DNA of 64,000 nucleotides. Origin: Firmicutes bacterium OM04-13BH. GTDB lineage: Bacteria; Bacillota; Clostridia; Lachnospirales; Lachnospiraceae. The position numbers were made by a program, and so were the translations under genes. Below the pieces are notes generated by a model. The model saw nothing but the letters and a program-made list of their open reading frames with translations. It did no database searches and had not been told where the DNA came from. Where the stretch lies: NCBI GenBank assembly GCA_003481745.1, contig QULP01000010.1, positions 1 to 64,000 on the forward strand, given 5' to 3'. Below are positions 54,831-64,000 of this stretch, in pieces. Every line of letters starts with the position of its first letter. The stretch's first letter is position 1.

Positions 54831-55586
54831 TCAGCCGATAACATCGCTCATGTCATACATTCCAGCACCTTTTCCTTTCAGGAATTTTGCTGCTTCTACT
54901 GCACCTTTTCCAAATACAGCTTTTGAGTATGCAGTATGCTTGAACTCAATCACTTCGTCCGGACCACAGAATAATACTTCGTGTTCTCCTACGATTGTTC
55001 CGCCACGAACTGCGGAAATTCCGAGTTCTTTTTTATCTCGTTTCTGTCTTACCTGACTTCTGTCATAGATATATTCGTACTGATTGTCCATTGCTTCATT
55101 GATACTGTCAGCCAGTGCAAGTGCTGTACCGCTTGGTGCATCCAATTTCTGATTGTGATGTTTTTCTACGATTTCTACATCAAATCCTGCTGCTGCAAGC
55201 ACTTTTGAAGCATCCTGCAGTAATTTTAAAAGCGTGTTAATTCCGAGGGACATATTTGCAGAACGAAGTACTGCTGTTTCTTTTGCAGCTTCTTTAGTCT
55301 TTGCAAGCTGTTCTTCAGAAAGTCCTGTTGTACACAGTACTAATGGAAGTTTCTTTTTCGCACAATACTCCAATACCTTGTCTGTCGCTTTTGCAGATGA
55401 AAAATCAATCATTGCATCGGCTTCTACATCACATGTATCAATATCTGTAAACACCGGATATCCATTGTCTCTGTTATCTACAATATCAATTCCTGCTACG
55501 ATTTCTGCATCTGCATCTTTTTCAACCAGACCACTGATTACCTGTCCCATGTGACCGTTACAGCCACTCATAATAATTCTTACCAT
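54831..55586 (-). CDS. dapB: 4-hydroxy-tetrahydrodipicolinate reductase
   Basis: Lysine and meso-diaminopimelate pathway enzyme, 251 residues. NAD(P) motif GCNGHMGQ (8-15) and catalytic stretch EKHHNQKLDAPSGTAL (about 140-155) with the His-His and Lys residues are clear. Start MVRIIMSG has GAGGAACG; the frame is open to 55616 but has no ribosome site there. No dapA lies next to it. Confidence 0.97.
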   Translation of the reverse strand: MVRIIMSGCNGHMGQVISGLVEKDADAEIVAGIDIVDNRDNGYPVFTDIDTCDVEADAMIDFSSAKATDKVLEYCAKKKLPLVLCTTGLSEEQLAKTKEAAKETAVLRSANMSLGINTLLKLLQDASKVLAAAGFDVEIVEKHHNQKLDAPSGTALALADSINEAMDNQYEYIYDRSQVRQKRDKKELGISAVRGGTIVGEHEVLFCGPDEVIEFKHTAYSKAVFGKGAVEAAKFLKGKGAGMYDMSDVIG

Positions 55587-55673
55587 CTTTCGTTCCTCTT
55601 TTTCCTGTATTCTCATGCTACTACAGCAAATATTAAGTAATCCACTTATTGTTTTGCCTTAATTTTCGCTGTA

Positions 55674-56162
55674 TTACTTGATAATTTCGAGTGATACCAC
55701 TCGGTCTGCTGCTTCTTTTAATTTCGGAGTTACAACATTTCCTGTCAGAATCATTTCCATCTCCTCATCTTTTGCCTGTATCAGGTTGACGACATCATCA
55801 TCTGAAATGATTCCAAACTCCACAGCACCTAATACTTCATCAAGAATCAGCATGTCACATTCCTGTGTCACAAGAACTTTTTTCGCATAATTCAGCCCGT
55901 TACGGATATTGAAGTTCTCTTCCTGACGCTCTTCTTCGGTCAGATCCTCATAACACTTGTTCTTTTTTTCAAATCGAAACAATTTTACATTCGGTTCAAG
56001 AACCGAAAGATAATCCACCTCGGAAGTCGCTCTGCCTTTCAAAAACTGGATTACAATCGCCGTTTTACCATGACCGATTGCTCGAATTGCCTGCCCAATT
56101 GCCACACTTGTTTTGCCTTTTCCCGGGCCACAATATACCTGGACAATTCCTTTGTTTTCCAT
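55674..56162 (-). CDS. cobA: Corrinoid adenosyltransferase, CobA/CobO type
   Basis: ATP:cob(I)alamin adenosyltransferase that makes adenosylcobalamin, 162 residues. P-loop GPGKGKTS (about 11-18), the aspartate-containing DMLILDEVLGAVEFG and the C-terminal VTPKLKEAADRVVSLE match the BtuR/CobO group. The start MENKGIVQV has AGAGGTG; an upstream frame to 56261 is not supported. Other B12 genes are absent here, so it may serve salvage of imported corrinoids. Confidence 0.93.
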   Translation of the reverse strand: MENKGIVQVYCGPGKGKTSVAIGQAIRAIGHGKTAIVIQFLKGRATSEVDYLSVLEPNVKLFRFEKKNKCYEDLTEEERQEENFNIRNGLNYAKKVLVTQECDMLILDEVLGAVEFGIISDDDVVNLIQAKDEEMEMILTGNVVTPKLKEAADRVVSLEIIK

Positions 56163-56294
56163 ATTTACACCTCTTACAGATTCGATATAGACCTTTTTCC
56201 TCTGTTTCTTGCGTTTTCCACATGCTGTGTATATCTTACTACACCTGACCAAAGATTGCAATCCAAATTCCTGTCCGGCAAAACTTCTCTGTTT

Positions 56295-56951
56295 TTATCC
56301 GTTCAGCAGGTCTGTATCTCCATAATTTTCTCCGTACTCCAGTTTACTGACAGAAACTTCATACGCAGTTCGCTTTTCTGTCTCGGTTTCACTTAATTTC
56401 TTTATATATTCCCTGCTCTGGATTCTTCCCCAGATATGGAGACGTCCTCCAACTTCAAATGAACGGGCAAAATTTGCATTTCTTCCCCAACAGATACAGG
56501 GAATATAATCCGATTTTCCATAAGGACGGTTCACTGCCAGAAGCACATCCGCAATCTCTCTTCCAAGCGGAGTCATTCTGTGAACCGGCGGCTTACATAT
56601 GTAACCGTTCAATTCAATCAGATTCGTCTCTACTGAATCATCTTCTTCCTCTACAAAGGTAAGTTCTCTGACAAATACCGACAACACCAGCCGGTTCTTC
56701 TTTTCTTCATGTCTGTTATAGGACCGAAACTGTCCCTGCACCTGTATATATTCACCTAAGTAACTTTGCGTAACATCCACCAGTCTTTCTGAGACCATAA
56801 GCGGAATTCTGTCCTCCGAACCACTTAAGCGTTTCACCAAAATGTCTACCATGTAAAAGCCCTCCCCATATACTTCGTGGCTCTTTACAAACTCTGATGC
56901 AACTACGCCCACCATTGATACCTGATTGTTTTCAATAATTTTATCTGCCAT
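56295..56951 (-). CDS. SSB-like protein with two OB folds
   Basis: A 218-residue protein with two OB-fold domains in tandem: residues about 10-100 (SMVGVVASEF to LVLSVFVREL) and about 108-205 (LNGYICKPPVHRMTPLGREIADVLLAV to YEVSVSKLEYG). The second half resembles the bacterial SSB core. It lacks the acidic DDDIPF-type tail typical for SSB partner binding and ends in DTDLLNG. Single-stranded DNA binding is likely; whether it is the housekeeping SSB is doubtful. AAGGGG precedes the start. Divergent from typA. Confidence 0.75.
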   Translation of the reverse strand: MADKIIENNQVSMVGVVASEFVKSHEVYGEGFYMVDILVKRLSGSEDRIPLMVSERLVDVTQSYLGEYIQVQGQFRSYNRHEEKKNRLVLSVFVRELTFVEEEDDSVETNLIELNGYICKPPVHRMTPLGREIADVLLAVNRPYGKSDYIPCICWGRNANFARSFEVGGRLHIWGRIQSREYIKKLSETETEKRTAYEVSVSKLEYGENYGDTDLLNG

Positions 56952-57072
56952 GAATCACTTTCCCCTTCCTCTTTTTGGTATTTTATCTTTATTAATCTAT
57001 TCATGAGAGTGGGGATTTATTCCTGTTTTTTTATTTTTTTTTGAAAAAATTTTTGAAAACTAAATTTTTTCT

Positions 57073-57100
57073 TTGTATTTACGGCTAATTGTGATAGAAT
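57073..57100 (+). promoter_or_regulatory. Candidate promoter of typA
   Basis: TTGTAT and TAGAAT with a 16-bp spacer, giving a leader of about 80 nt. Confidence 0.4.
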
Positions 57101-57187
57101 GGCTTGTGATTAAAAATGTTTTTTACGGTTTCTAATGTGCCATTTACTATTTTATATAGGTACATTCTATTTGGAAAAGAGGTTATT

Positions 57188-59017
57188 ATGAAAACAAAAA
57201 GAGAAGATATCAGAAATGTAGCAATTATTGCCCACGTTGACCACGGTAAAACCACCCTTGTTGACCAGCTCTTAAAACAGAGTGGTGTATTCCGTGAAAA
57301 CCAGGAAGTGCAGGAACGTGTCATGGACTCCAATGACATCGAAAGAGAACGTGGAATCACAATTCTTTCTAAAAATACTGCTGTTTACTACAAAGATACA
57401 AAAATTAATATTATCGATACCCCAGGACATGCAGATTTCGGTGGCGAAGTAGAGCGAGTTTTAAAAATGGTAGACGGTGTTATCCTGTTAGTTGACGCCT
57501 TTGAAGGTGCAATGCCTCAGACAAAGTTCGTGCTGAAAAAAGCACTGGAACTGGATTTACATGTTATTGTCTGTATCAACAAAATCGACCGTCCGGAAGC
57601 AAGACCAAACGAAGTTATCGATGAAGTCTTAGAACTTTTAATGGACTTAGATGCATCAGACGAACAGCTTGACTGTCCATTTTTATATGCATCTGCAAAA
57701 GCAGGTCACGCTGTACTTGACCTTGCTGACACTCCTGAAAATATGGAGCCGCTCTTTGAAACTATCTTAAAATATATTCCGGCTCCGGAAGGTGACCCAG
57801 ATGAAGGAACTCAGGTACTGATTAGTACTATCGACTACAACGAATATGTTGGTCGTATCGGTGTCGGAAAAGTAGAAAACGGAACAATCCGTGTCAATCA
57901 GGACGTTTTACTTTTAAACCATCATGATCCTGATAAGAAAAAACGCGTAAAAATCAGCAAACTTTACGAATTTGACGGACTTGGCAAAAAAGAAGTAACA
58001 GAAGCCGGCTTTGGTTCTATTGTTGCAATCTCCGGTATTGCAGATATTCATATCGGTGATACCTTATGTTCTCCGGAAAATCCGGTGGCAATTCCATTCC
58101 AGAAGATTTCCGAGCCGACAATTTCCATGAACTTCATTGTAAATGACAGCCCGCTTGCCGGACAGGAAGGCAAATTCGTCACTTCCCGTCATTTAAAAGA
58201 ACGTCTCTTAAGAGAATTAAATACAGACGTCAGCTTACGTGTAGAAGAAACAGAAAGCACAGACTGCTTTAAAGTTTCCGGACGTGGAGAACTTCATCTG
58301 TCTGTTTTAATCGAAAACATGCGTCGTGAAGGCTATGAATTTGCAGTCAGCAAAGCAGAAGTTATCTATCACGAAGATGAACGCGGTAAAAAACTCGAAC
58401 CAATCGAAATCGCATACATTGATGTTCCGGAAGAATTTTCCGGTACTGTTATCAACCGTTTAAATGAAAGAAAAGGTGAACTGCAGGGCATGAGTCCGGC
58501 AAGTGACGGAACCGTCCGTCTGGAATATCACATTCCATCCCGCGGATTAATCGGTTTCCGTGGAGAATTTATGACCTCCACAAAGGGTACCGGTATCATC
58601 AATACTGCTTTTGACGGCTATGCACCATACAAAGGTGATATGAACTACAGAAAACAGGGTTCATTAATCGCTTTTGAATCCGGTGAAGCTGTTACTTACG
58701 GACTCTTCTCCGCACAGGATCGTGGTACTTTATTTATCGGACCTGGTGAAAAAGTATACAGCGGAATGGTTATCGGACAGAGTGGAAAATCAGAGGATAT
58801 TGAGTTAAATGTCTGCAAGACCAAACATCTGACCAACACCCGTTCTTCTTCTGCCGATGATGCCTTAAAACTGACTCCGCCGAGAGTGTTAAGTCTTGAA
58901 CAGGCTCTCGAATTCATTGATACCGATGAGCTGCTTGAAGTCACTCCGAAATCCCTGCGTATCCGTAAAAAAATTCTGGATTCCAGACTTCGTAAACGTG
59001 ACAACATGAAAAAATAG
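57188..59017 (+). CDS. typA: Ribosome-associated GTPase TypA/BipA
   Basis: Translational GTPase of 609 residues, normal length. G1 AHVDHGKTT (about 15-23), G3 [16 protein letters not shown]4 NKIDRP; then beta-barrel, domains III and V, and the C-terminal domain (from about 490). Relatives help ribosome assembly and stress adaptation. Start at 57188 has AGAGG; the 24-codon upstream extension in the frame lacks a ribosome site. Confidence 0.97.
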   Translation: MKTKREDIRNVAIIAHVDHGKTTLVDQLLKQSGVFRENQEVQERVMDSNDIERERGITILSKNTAVYYKDTKINIIDTPGHADFGGEVERVLKMVDGVILLVDAFEGAMPQTKFVLKKALELDLHVIVCINKIDRPEARPNEVIDEVLELLMDLDASDEQLDCPFLYASAKAGHAVLDLADTPENMEPLFETILKYIPAPEGDPDEGTQVLISTIDYNEYVGRIGVGKVENGTIRVNQDVLLLNHHDPDKKKRVKISKLYEFDGLGKKEVTEAGFGSIVAISGIADIHIGDTLCSPENPVAIPFQKISEPTISMNFIVNDSPLAGQEGKFVTSRHLKERLLRELNTDVSLRVEETESTDCFKVSGRGELHLSVLIENMRREGYEFAVSKAEVIYHEDERGKKLEPIEIAYIDVPEEFSGTVINRLNERKGELQGMSPASDGTVRLEYHIPSRGLIGFRGEFMTSTKGTGIINTAFDGYAPYKGDMNYRKQGSLIAFESGEAVTYGLFSAQDRGTLFIGPGEKVYSGMVIGQSGKSEDIELNVCKTKHLTNTRSSSADDALKLTPPRVLSLEQALEFIDTDELLEVTPKSLRIRKKILDSRLRKRDNMKK

Positions 59018-59052
59018 TAAAATCGGAGCATTAAATATCGAATAAAACTCCC

Positions 59053-59094
59053 AAAAAAGAGAACATTTCCAACCGGTAATGTTCTCTTTTTTTT
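59053..59094 (+). terminator. Terminator of typA
   Basis: AGAGAACATT pairs with AATGTTCTCT, loop of ten, followed by eight T. Confidence 0.87.
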
Positions 59095-59109
59095 ACTTTT
59101 TTGATACAG

Positions 59110-59272
59110 GTCAAGCGGATATTCGCAATCCGCTTCGCTACTTGCTCATAACCAAATAGCTGCTACGCAGCTTATCAGAAGGGGCTTGCCCCCTCCTGAT
59201 ACAAGCAAGTCCCCACCCCTGCTTATTGCTTTTTGCAATTGAAGCAGGGGACTTCCTTGATTTGGTTAAATT
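59110..59272 (-). repeat. Full-length dispersed intergenic repeat, copy B
   Basis: 163 bp; reverse complement of 28691-28851 with 5 substitutions and two one-base gaps. It follows the typA terminator and ends 43 bp before the adhE -35 box. Its left 26 bases are shared with copies at 9683 and 11247. Confidence 0.85.
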
Positions 59273-59314
59273 TTTAACATTTTTCAGAAAATTTCGATTA
59301 TTTTTTAACAATTC

Positions 59315-59343
59315 TTGCAATCACTTCGTTACTATGCTAAAAT
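59315..59343 (+). promoter_or_regulatory. Promoter of adhE
   Basis: TTGCAA, 17-bp spacer, TAAAAT; leader about 55 nt. TTAACAA lies just before it (59306-59312) and is half of a Rex site, but the other half is poor. Confidence 0.62.
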
Positions 59344-59405
59344 AATTTCATAAACAAATGGTTTTTATATGCAAAGCAACCAATTTTATTTTAGGAGGTC
59401 TCTGA

Positions 59406-62024
59406 ATGGCAAAAAAAGTCGAATCCAAAGTACCTGAAACTATCGATAGCGTAGAAGCACTCCAGACAAAGATTGCTGCTATGAGAGAGGCGCAGAAGAA
59501 ATTTGCCACGTTTACTCAGGAGCAGGTTGATAAAATCTTTTTTGAGGCTGCAATGGCTGCAAACAAACAACGTATCCCGCTTTCCAAACTGGCCGTGGAA
59601 GAAACTGGAATGGGTGTCGTTGAAGACAAAGTAATTAAGAACCATTATGCTGCGGAATATATGTATAACGCTTACAAACGTGTAAAAACCTGCGGTGTGA
59701 TTGAAGAAGACAAATCTTATGGAATCAAGAAAATCGCTGAACCGGTTGGTCTTGTAGGTGCAGTTATTCCTACCACAAACCCGACTTCTACCGCTATCTT
59801 CAAATGTCTGATTTGTTTAAAAACCAGAAATGCAATCTTAATCAGCCCGCATCCGCGTGCAAAAAAATGTACCGCTGAAGCTGCCCGTATCGTTTTAGAA
59901 GCAGCTGTAAAAGCAGGTGCTCCGGAAGGAATCATCGGATGTATCGAAGAGCCGACCATCGAACTTTCCAATGAATTGATGAAAGCTGCCGATGTCATCC
60001 TTGCAACCGGTGGTCCTGGAATGGTAAAAGCCGCTTATTCATCCGGAAAACCGGCAATCGGTGTAGGTCCTGGAAATACTCCTGTTATCATGGACAGCTC
60101 CTGTGATATTCCTACCGCTGTTTACTCTGTCATCCATTCCAAAACATTTGATAATGGTATGATTTGTGCTTCTGAACAGTCCGTTACTGCAATCGCTGAT
60201 ATCTATGATGCAGTGAAAAAAGAATTTGTCAAACGTGGATGTCATGTACTGAACAAAACAGAACTTGACCAGGTTCGAGGCATTCTCTTAACAGAAGCAG
60301 GCACTGTAAATCCGAAAATTGTAGGACAGCCGGCATACAAGATTGCTGCTATGGCAGGTGTTACTGTTCCTGCTGATACAAAAATCTTAATCGGCGAGGT
60401 TACATCCGTTGATGTTTCCGAACCATTTGCTCATGAAAAACTGTCCCCTGTCCTTGCTCTTTATAAAGCAAAAGATTTCGATACTGCACTTGATATGTCA
60501 GAACAGCTTATCGCAGACGGTGGATACGGTCATACTTCTTCTCTGTATGTACATCCATCAGAAACTGAAAAACTTGCCAAACATGCCGCTCGTATGAAAA
60601 CATGCCGTATTCTGGTAAATACTCCGTCATCCCACGGTGGTATCGGTGACCTTTATAACTTTAAGCTTGCTCCATCCTTAACATTAGGCTGTGGTTCTTA
60701 TGGTGGCAACTCTGTTTCAGAAAACGTAGGTGTCAAACATCTGCTCAATGTTAAAACAGTTGCCGAAAGGAGAGAGAACATGCTGTGGTTCCGTGCACCT
60801 GAAAAAGTTTACTTTAAGAAAGGCTGTCTGCCGGTAGCTCTTGATGAATTAAAGAATTATTATCATAAAACAAAAGCATTTATCGTAACTGATACTTTCT
60901 TATATCAGAACGGTCATACCAGACCAATCACCGATAAACTCGATGAAATGGGTATTCCTTATGACTGCTTCTTCGAAGTTACTCCGGATCCGACTTTGCA
61001 GTGTGCACAGAGAGGTTTAGAGCAGTTGAAAGCATTTGGTCCTGACGTTATCATCGCTCTCGGTGGTGGTTCCGCTATGGACTGTGCAAAAATTATGTGG
61101 ATGATGTACGAACATCCGGAATGTGCATTTGAAGACCTTGCTATGGACTTCATGGATATCCGTAAGAGAGTTTACACCTTCCCGAAGATGGGTGAAAAAG
61201 CAATGATGGTTTCCATCCCGACTTCCTCCGGAACAGGTTCTGAAGTAACTCCATTTGCTATCATCACAGATGCTACAACAGGAACAAAATGGCCAATCGC
61301 AGACTATGAACTGCTTCCAGATATGGCAATTATTGACGCTGATTTCATGATGAGCCAGCCAAAAGGACTGACCAGTGCTTCCGGTATCGATGCTCTGACT
61401 CATGCGCTCGAAGCTTACGTTTCCATTATGGCAACTGACTTCACAGACGGTATGGCATTAAAGGCAGCTAAGATTATCTTTGATTATCTGCCATCTGCTT
61501 ACGATAAAGGAGCAGCTGACCCAATTGCCCGAGAAAAGATGGGTAATGCATCTACCTTAGCCGGTATGGCATTTGCCAATGCATTCCTCGGTGTCTGCCA
61601 CTCCATGGCTCACAAACTCGGTGCTTATCATCACCTGCCACACGGTATCGCAAACGCTCTGTTAATCGAGCTTGTTATGCGCTACAATGCAGACCCGGCA
61701 CCGGTTAAAATGGGAACCTTCTCCCAGTATCCATATCCACACGCAAAAGAACGCTACTGTGAAGTTGCACGTTTTGTAGGTGTGACCGGAAAGAATGACG
61801 ATGAAGTATTTGAAAACTTCATCAAAGCAATCGCTGAATTAAAAGAAAAAGTTGGAATCAAGAGAACCATTAAAGATTACGGTATCGAAGAATCTGCTTT
61901 CCTCGCTACATTAGACGAAATGGTTGAAAATGCGTTCAACGACCAGTGTACTGGCGCAAACCCAAGATATCCACTTATGTCTGAAATCAAAGATATGTAC
62001 TTAAAAGCTTACTATGGTGAATAA
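59406..62024 (+). CDS. adhE: Bifunctional acetaldehyde-CoA/alcohol dehydrogenase
   Basis: Makes ethanol from acetyl-CoA in two NADH steps, 872 residues. The N-terminal aldehyde dehydrogenase (1-~440) has the thiol Cys in FDNGMICASEQS; the linker is near 440-460; the iron-dependent alcohol dehydrogenase (from about 465) has GGGSAMDCAKIMW and the iron ligand region HSMAHKLGAYHHLPHG. These enzymes form long spirosome filaments. AGGAGG lies 7 nt before the start. It re-oxidises NADH in fermentation. Confidence 0.98.
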   Translation: MAKKVESKVPETIDSVEALQTKIAAMREAQKKFATFTQEQVDKIFFEAAMAANKQRIPLSKLAVEETGMGVVEDKVIKNHYAAEYMYNAYKRVKTCGVIEEDKSYGIKKIAEPVGLVGAVIPTTNPTSTAIFKCLICLKTRNAILISPHPRAKKCTAEAARIVLEAAVKAGAPEGIIGCIEEPTIELSNELMKAADVILATGGPGMVKAAYSSGKPAIGVGPGNTPVIMDSSCDIPTAVYSVIHSKTFDNGMICASEQSVTAIADIYDAVKKEFVKRGCHVLNKTELDQVRGILLTEAGTVNPKIVGQPAYKIAAMAGVTVPADTKILIGEVTSVDVSEPFAHEKLSPVLALYKAKDFDTALDMSEQLIADGGYGHTSSLYVHPSETEKLAKHAARMKTCRILVNTPSSHGGIGDLYNFKLAPSLTLGCGSYGGNSVSENVGVKHLLNVKTVAERRENMLWFRAPEKVYFKKGCLPVALDELKNYYHKTKAFIVTDTFLYQNGHTRPITDKLDEMGIPYDCFFEVTPDPTLQCAQRGLEQLKAFGPDVIIALGGGSAMDCAKIMWMMYEHPECAFEDLAMDFMDIRKRVYTFPKMGEKAMMVSIPTSSGTGSEVTPFAIITDATTGTKWPIADYELLPDMAIIDADFMMSQPKGLTSASGIDALTHALEAYVSIMATDFTDGMALKAAKIIFDYLPSAYDKGAADPIAREKMGNASTLAGMAFANAFLGVCHSMAHKLGAYHHLPHGIANALLIELVMRYNADPAPVKMGTFSQYPYPHAKERYCEVARFVGVTGKNDDEVFENFIKAIAELKEKVGIKRTIKDYGIEESAFLATLDEMVENAFNDQCTGANPRYPLMSEIKDMYLKAYYGE

Positions 62025-62099
62025 TTGAATCATTGTTACCGCTTATTCACTTTTCGTTAAATTTGAATTACTCCTTTCGCGCTATTACCTAAATAGCAA

Positions 62100-62139
62100 A
62101 ACGACCGCTCACAGGGAAACCTGTGGGCGGTTGTTTTTT
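62100..62139 (+). terminator. Terminator of adhE
   Basis: ACCGCTCACAGG pairs with CCTGTGGGCGGT, GAAA-type loop, six T after. The tail region 62025-62099 shows no gene. Confidence 0.88.
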
Positions 62140-62173
62140 CTTGTCATAATAAATAATTGTTTTGATTTTTTCT

Positions 62174-63310
62174 TTACTCGACCTGCTGTTCGCCTTCTCC
62201 GAAGTAATAATAAGCATTACCACTCTGAAGGGTTTTTCCTTTTGCTTCTGCCAGTTCACTGACAGTCACAAGTTTAAATCCTTTTGCAATCAAATCCGGT
62301 ATCATTCGGATTGCCGCTTTTACCGACCATTCATGAATGTCATGCATCAATACAACGGAACCGTCCTGTGCATTATCCATAACAACCTGATAAGTCTGAT
62401 CCTCACTCTTGGTTGCCCAGTCTCTAGTATCAATACTCCAGATAATCAGCGGATGATCAATTGCTGCTTTGACAGAATCGTTGAAAGAACCACCTGGCGG
62501 ACGCATTACGGTTGCCTCAAATCCAGTTGCAGCTTTTAATGCTGCATCCGTATTGCTTACCTGCTGTGCTGTTGCATCTGCTCCAATTGTCACCAAATCC
62601 GGATGACTGTAAGAATGATTTCCAAGTTCCATTCCAGCATCCGATAATTCCTTTGCAATTTCCGGATATGCTTCTACATTTTGTCCCAGCATGAAGAAGG
62701 TTGCTTTTGCATTATTCTCTACCAGACAATTAATCAATTCTTCGGTATACTCACCTGGACCATCATCAAAGGTCAATGCAATCATTGGACGCTGTTTTGT
62801 CTCATCGTATTTTCCATCTTCATCAAAATAGCAGTCTTTGTCATCAATTGTCTGCCATCCTGTCAGGATATAACCATTTGAATTAAAATAATATGTACTG
62901 CCATTTACTTCCTGCCAGCCATCCTGATAATAGCTGCCATCCCGATTCTGATACCACCAGCCGTTTTCATCCTGATGCCATCCAATACTTGGCGCTGCCT
63001 TTAACTTATCTACATCAGAAGCACTCATGACCGGCTGTTTTCCTGCCTCGCCGGTGTCTTCTGCTGCCTGAACTTCTACGGTACTGCTGTTTGCATTCTT
63101 AGCACTACTGTTTTTTATATGAACACCGGAGAACAGTTTTCCAACTCCTCTTCCTGCAAAAACCAATACGAATACCAGTACAACTGCCATTGCACCAATC
63201 CGCATCATTTTTCTGCGACGTAACTGACGTATCTTTTCCTGCTTACGGCGCATCATTCTCTCATGTCGGATACGCTGACGCTCTAGCTCGTCTCTTTGTT
63301 CTTCGTCCAT
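62174..63310 (-). CDS. Polysaccharide deacetylase (CE4) with cell-wall-binding repeats
   Basis: A 378-residue surface protein. A very basic cytoplasmic N-terminus (about 1-38) and one membrane segment (about 40-58) give a signal anchor; a Ser/Ala-rich linker and two aromatic CW-binding repeats (GWHQDENGWWYQNRDGSYYQ and DGWQEVNGSTYYFNSNGYIL, about 112-165) precede the NodB domain (about 170-350). Metal and catalytic motifs are TFDDGPG, HSYSHPDL, RPPGGSF, DTRDW and MHDIH. It probably deacetylates peptidoglycan GlcNAc or another cell-wall glycan. GAGG lies upstream of the start. Confidence 0.92.
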   Translation of the reverse strand: MDEEQRDELERQRIRHERMMRRKQEKIRQLRRRKMMRIGAMAVVLVFVLVFAGRGVGKLFSGVHIKNSSAKNANSSTVEVQAAEDTGEAGKQPVMSASDVDKLKAAPSIGWHQDENGWWYQNRDGSYYQDGWQEVNGSTYYFNSNGYILTGWQTIDDKDCYFDEDGKYDETKQRPMIALTFDDGPGEYTEELINCLVENNAKATFFMLGQNVEAYPEIAKELSDAGMELGNHSYSHPDLVTIGADATAQQVSNTDAALKAATGFEATVMRPPGGSFNDSVKAAIDHPLIIWSIDTRDWATKSEDQTYQVVMDNAQDGSVVLMHDIHEWSVKAAIRMIPDLIAKGFKLVTVSELAEAKGKTLQSGNAYYYFGEGEQQVE

Positions 63311-63355
63311 TTTTATTTATCCCTCATTTCCTTTTCACACTCAAATCCTTTGTTA

Positions 63356-63384
63356 ATCATACCTTTTTTTTCGACATTATGCAA
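63356..63384 (-). promoter_or_regulatory. Promoter of the deacetylase gene
   Basis: TTGCAT, 17-bp spacer, TATGAT on the minus strand, about 50 bp before the start. Confidence 0.62.
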
Positions 63385-63425
63385 CCTCTACACTCTTAAT
63401 TTTCCTTTACAAAAGTGTTACAAAT

Positions 63426-63464
63426 GAAAAAAGAGATTAGCCATTTTCTGACTAACCTCTTTCT
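63426..63464 (-). terminator. Terminator of the alanine/glycine symporter gene
   Basis: AAAGAGGTTAG pairs with CTAATCTCTTT with one mismatch; six T follow on the minus strand. Confidence 0.78.
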
Positions 63465-63525
63465 GTTGTTTTTTCAAGCAGACATTCTTTGACAGCTCGA
63501 ACTAATTCATTCATTTATTTATTTT

Positions 63526-64000
63526 CTAATTTGCCTGTACTTCTGCGCTTTTTACTTTCGCTTTCTGTTTTCCAAAAAACGCTTTTGTCTCTGCAAATAC
63601 AACCGGACTTAACGCAATCAGTGCAATTAAGTTTGGAAATGCCATCAATGCATTAAAGATATCTGCAATATTCCATACTGCTTCTACTGTCATGTAAGGT
63701 CCGATAAAAATTGCAAGAATATATAACCAGCGGTATCCTTTTACTACTTTTTTATTACGGTTGAATAAATATTCAATACATCTTTCACCATAGTAATTCC
63801 ATCCAAGAATTGTGGTAAATGCAAAAAATACCAAACATACCATCAGTACTAAGGACGCAACTGCCGGAGGGAACGGGAGTCCTTTCTGGAATGCAGCTGT
63901 TGTAATTGCCACACCTTCAAGACCGGTATTCCATGTACCTGTTATAACAATGGTCAGACCTGTCATCGTACAGATTACAATGGTATCAATGAATGTACCT
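63526..64000 (-). CDS. Alanine/glycine:cation symporter, C-terminal part
   Basis: The window cuts the gene; 157 C-terminal residues are seen. The family motif TFIDTIVICTMTGLTIVITG, at the edge, marks the AGCS (sodium:alanine) family, with four more membrane segments after it. An in-frame ATG at 63966 is not the start. It imports alanine or glycine with Na+. Confidence 0.93.
   Translation of the reverse strand, partial: GTFIDTIVICTMTGLTIVITGTWNTGLEGVAITTAAFQKGLPFPPAVASLVLMVCLVFFAFTTILGWNYYGERCIEYLFNRNKKVVKGYRWLYILAIFIGPYMTVEAVWNIADIFNALMAFPNLIALIALSPVVFAETKAFFGKQKAKVKSAEVQAN

Noticed and set aside
59300..59320. Rex operator in front of adhE
   Set aside because: Only one half-site (TTAACAA) is good; the other half matches poorly, so I do not list it as a site.

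Overview
The window reads as chromosomal DNA of a low-GC Gram-positive anaerobe, most likely a gut Lachnospiraceae related to Blautia (inference). The signs are the MurT/GatD pair, a long-form HPF, an AdhE fermentation enzyme, an SstT carrier, DUF975 and DUF2752 membrane proteins, and two ABC-transporter loci for plant polysaccharide. No phage, IS element or CRISPR array was seen.

Layout. 0-9.4 kb is a glycan locus: a MalEFG-type sugar ABC transporter, a Gfo/Idh/MocA oxidoreductase, an unassigned glycosidase-like protein, a divergent AraC regulator and a GH51 arabinofuranosidase. 9.7-17.1 kb holds glyA, tRNA-Phe, the lipid II amidating pair murT-gatD, and a transport group (sstT, putP, a YczE-like protein). 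17.3-17.8 kb has two tRNA-Gly genes with an odd pair of tRNA-like repeats. 17.9-30.2 kb has a giant YhgE/Pip protein with a divergent TetR gene, an Xaa-Pro peptidase, Tex, a double-HTH regulator and several small membrane proteins. 30.3-36.0 kb is hom, an ACT-domain regulator, prfB (programmed frameshift, TTG start), a small gene and secA. 36.2-52.8 kb is a large glucuronoxylan-type locus, all on the minus strand: AraC, SGNH esterase, GH2, an LplABC-type transporter, GH115, a zinc alcohol dehydrogenase and GH3. 53-64 kb has a SUKH (SMI1/KNR4) immunity-like gene between perfect 38-bp repeats, hpf, an Asn-rich lipoprotein, dapB, cobA, an ssb-like gene, typA, adhE, a polysaccharide deacetylase and the end of an alanine/glycine:sodium symporter.

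How the parts work together. The hydrolases and esterase of the two glycan loci have no signal peptides. The cell therefore seems to import oligosaccharides cut by others or elsewhere and to remove arabinose, glucuronic acid, acetyl and xylose or galactose units in the cytoplasm. In the large locus a tight stem-loop and a terminator lie either side of the binding-protein gene, which should give it a different expression level from its neighbours. A short motif (GCAA, C or G, AT) is repeated at near-helical spacing upstream of both promoters of that locus.

The most unusual structures are a dispersed ~160-bp intergenic repeat with two near-identical inverted copies and at least three shorter modular relatives, the 38-bp repeat cassette around the SUKH gene, and the two 81-bp tRNA-Gly-like repeats whose hairpins differ by compensatory base-pair changes.
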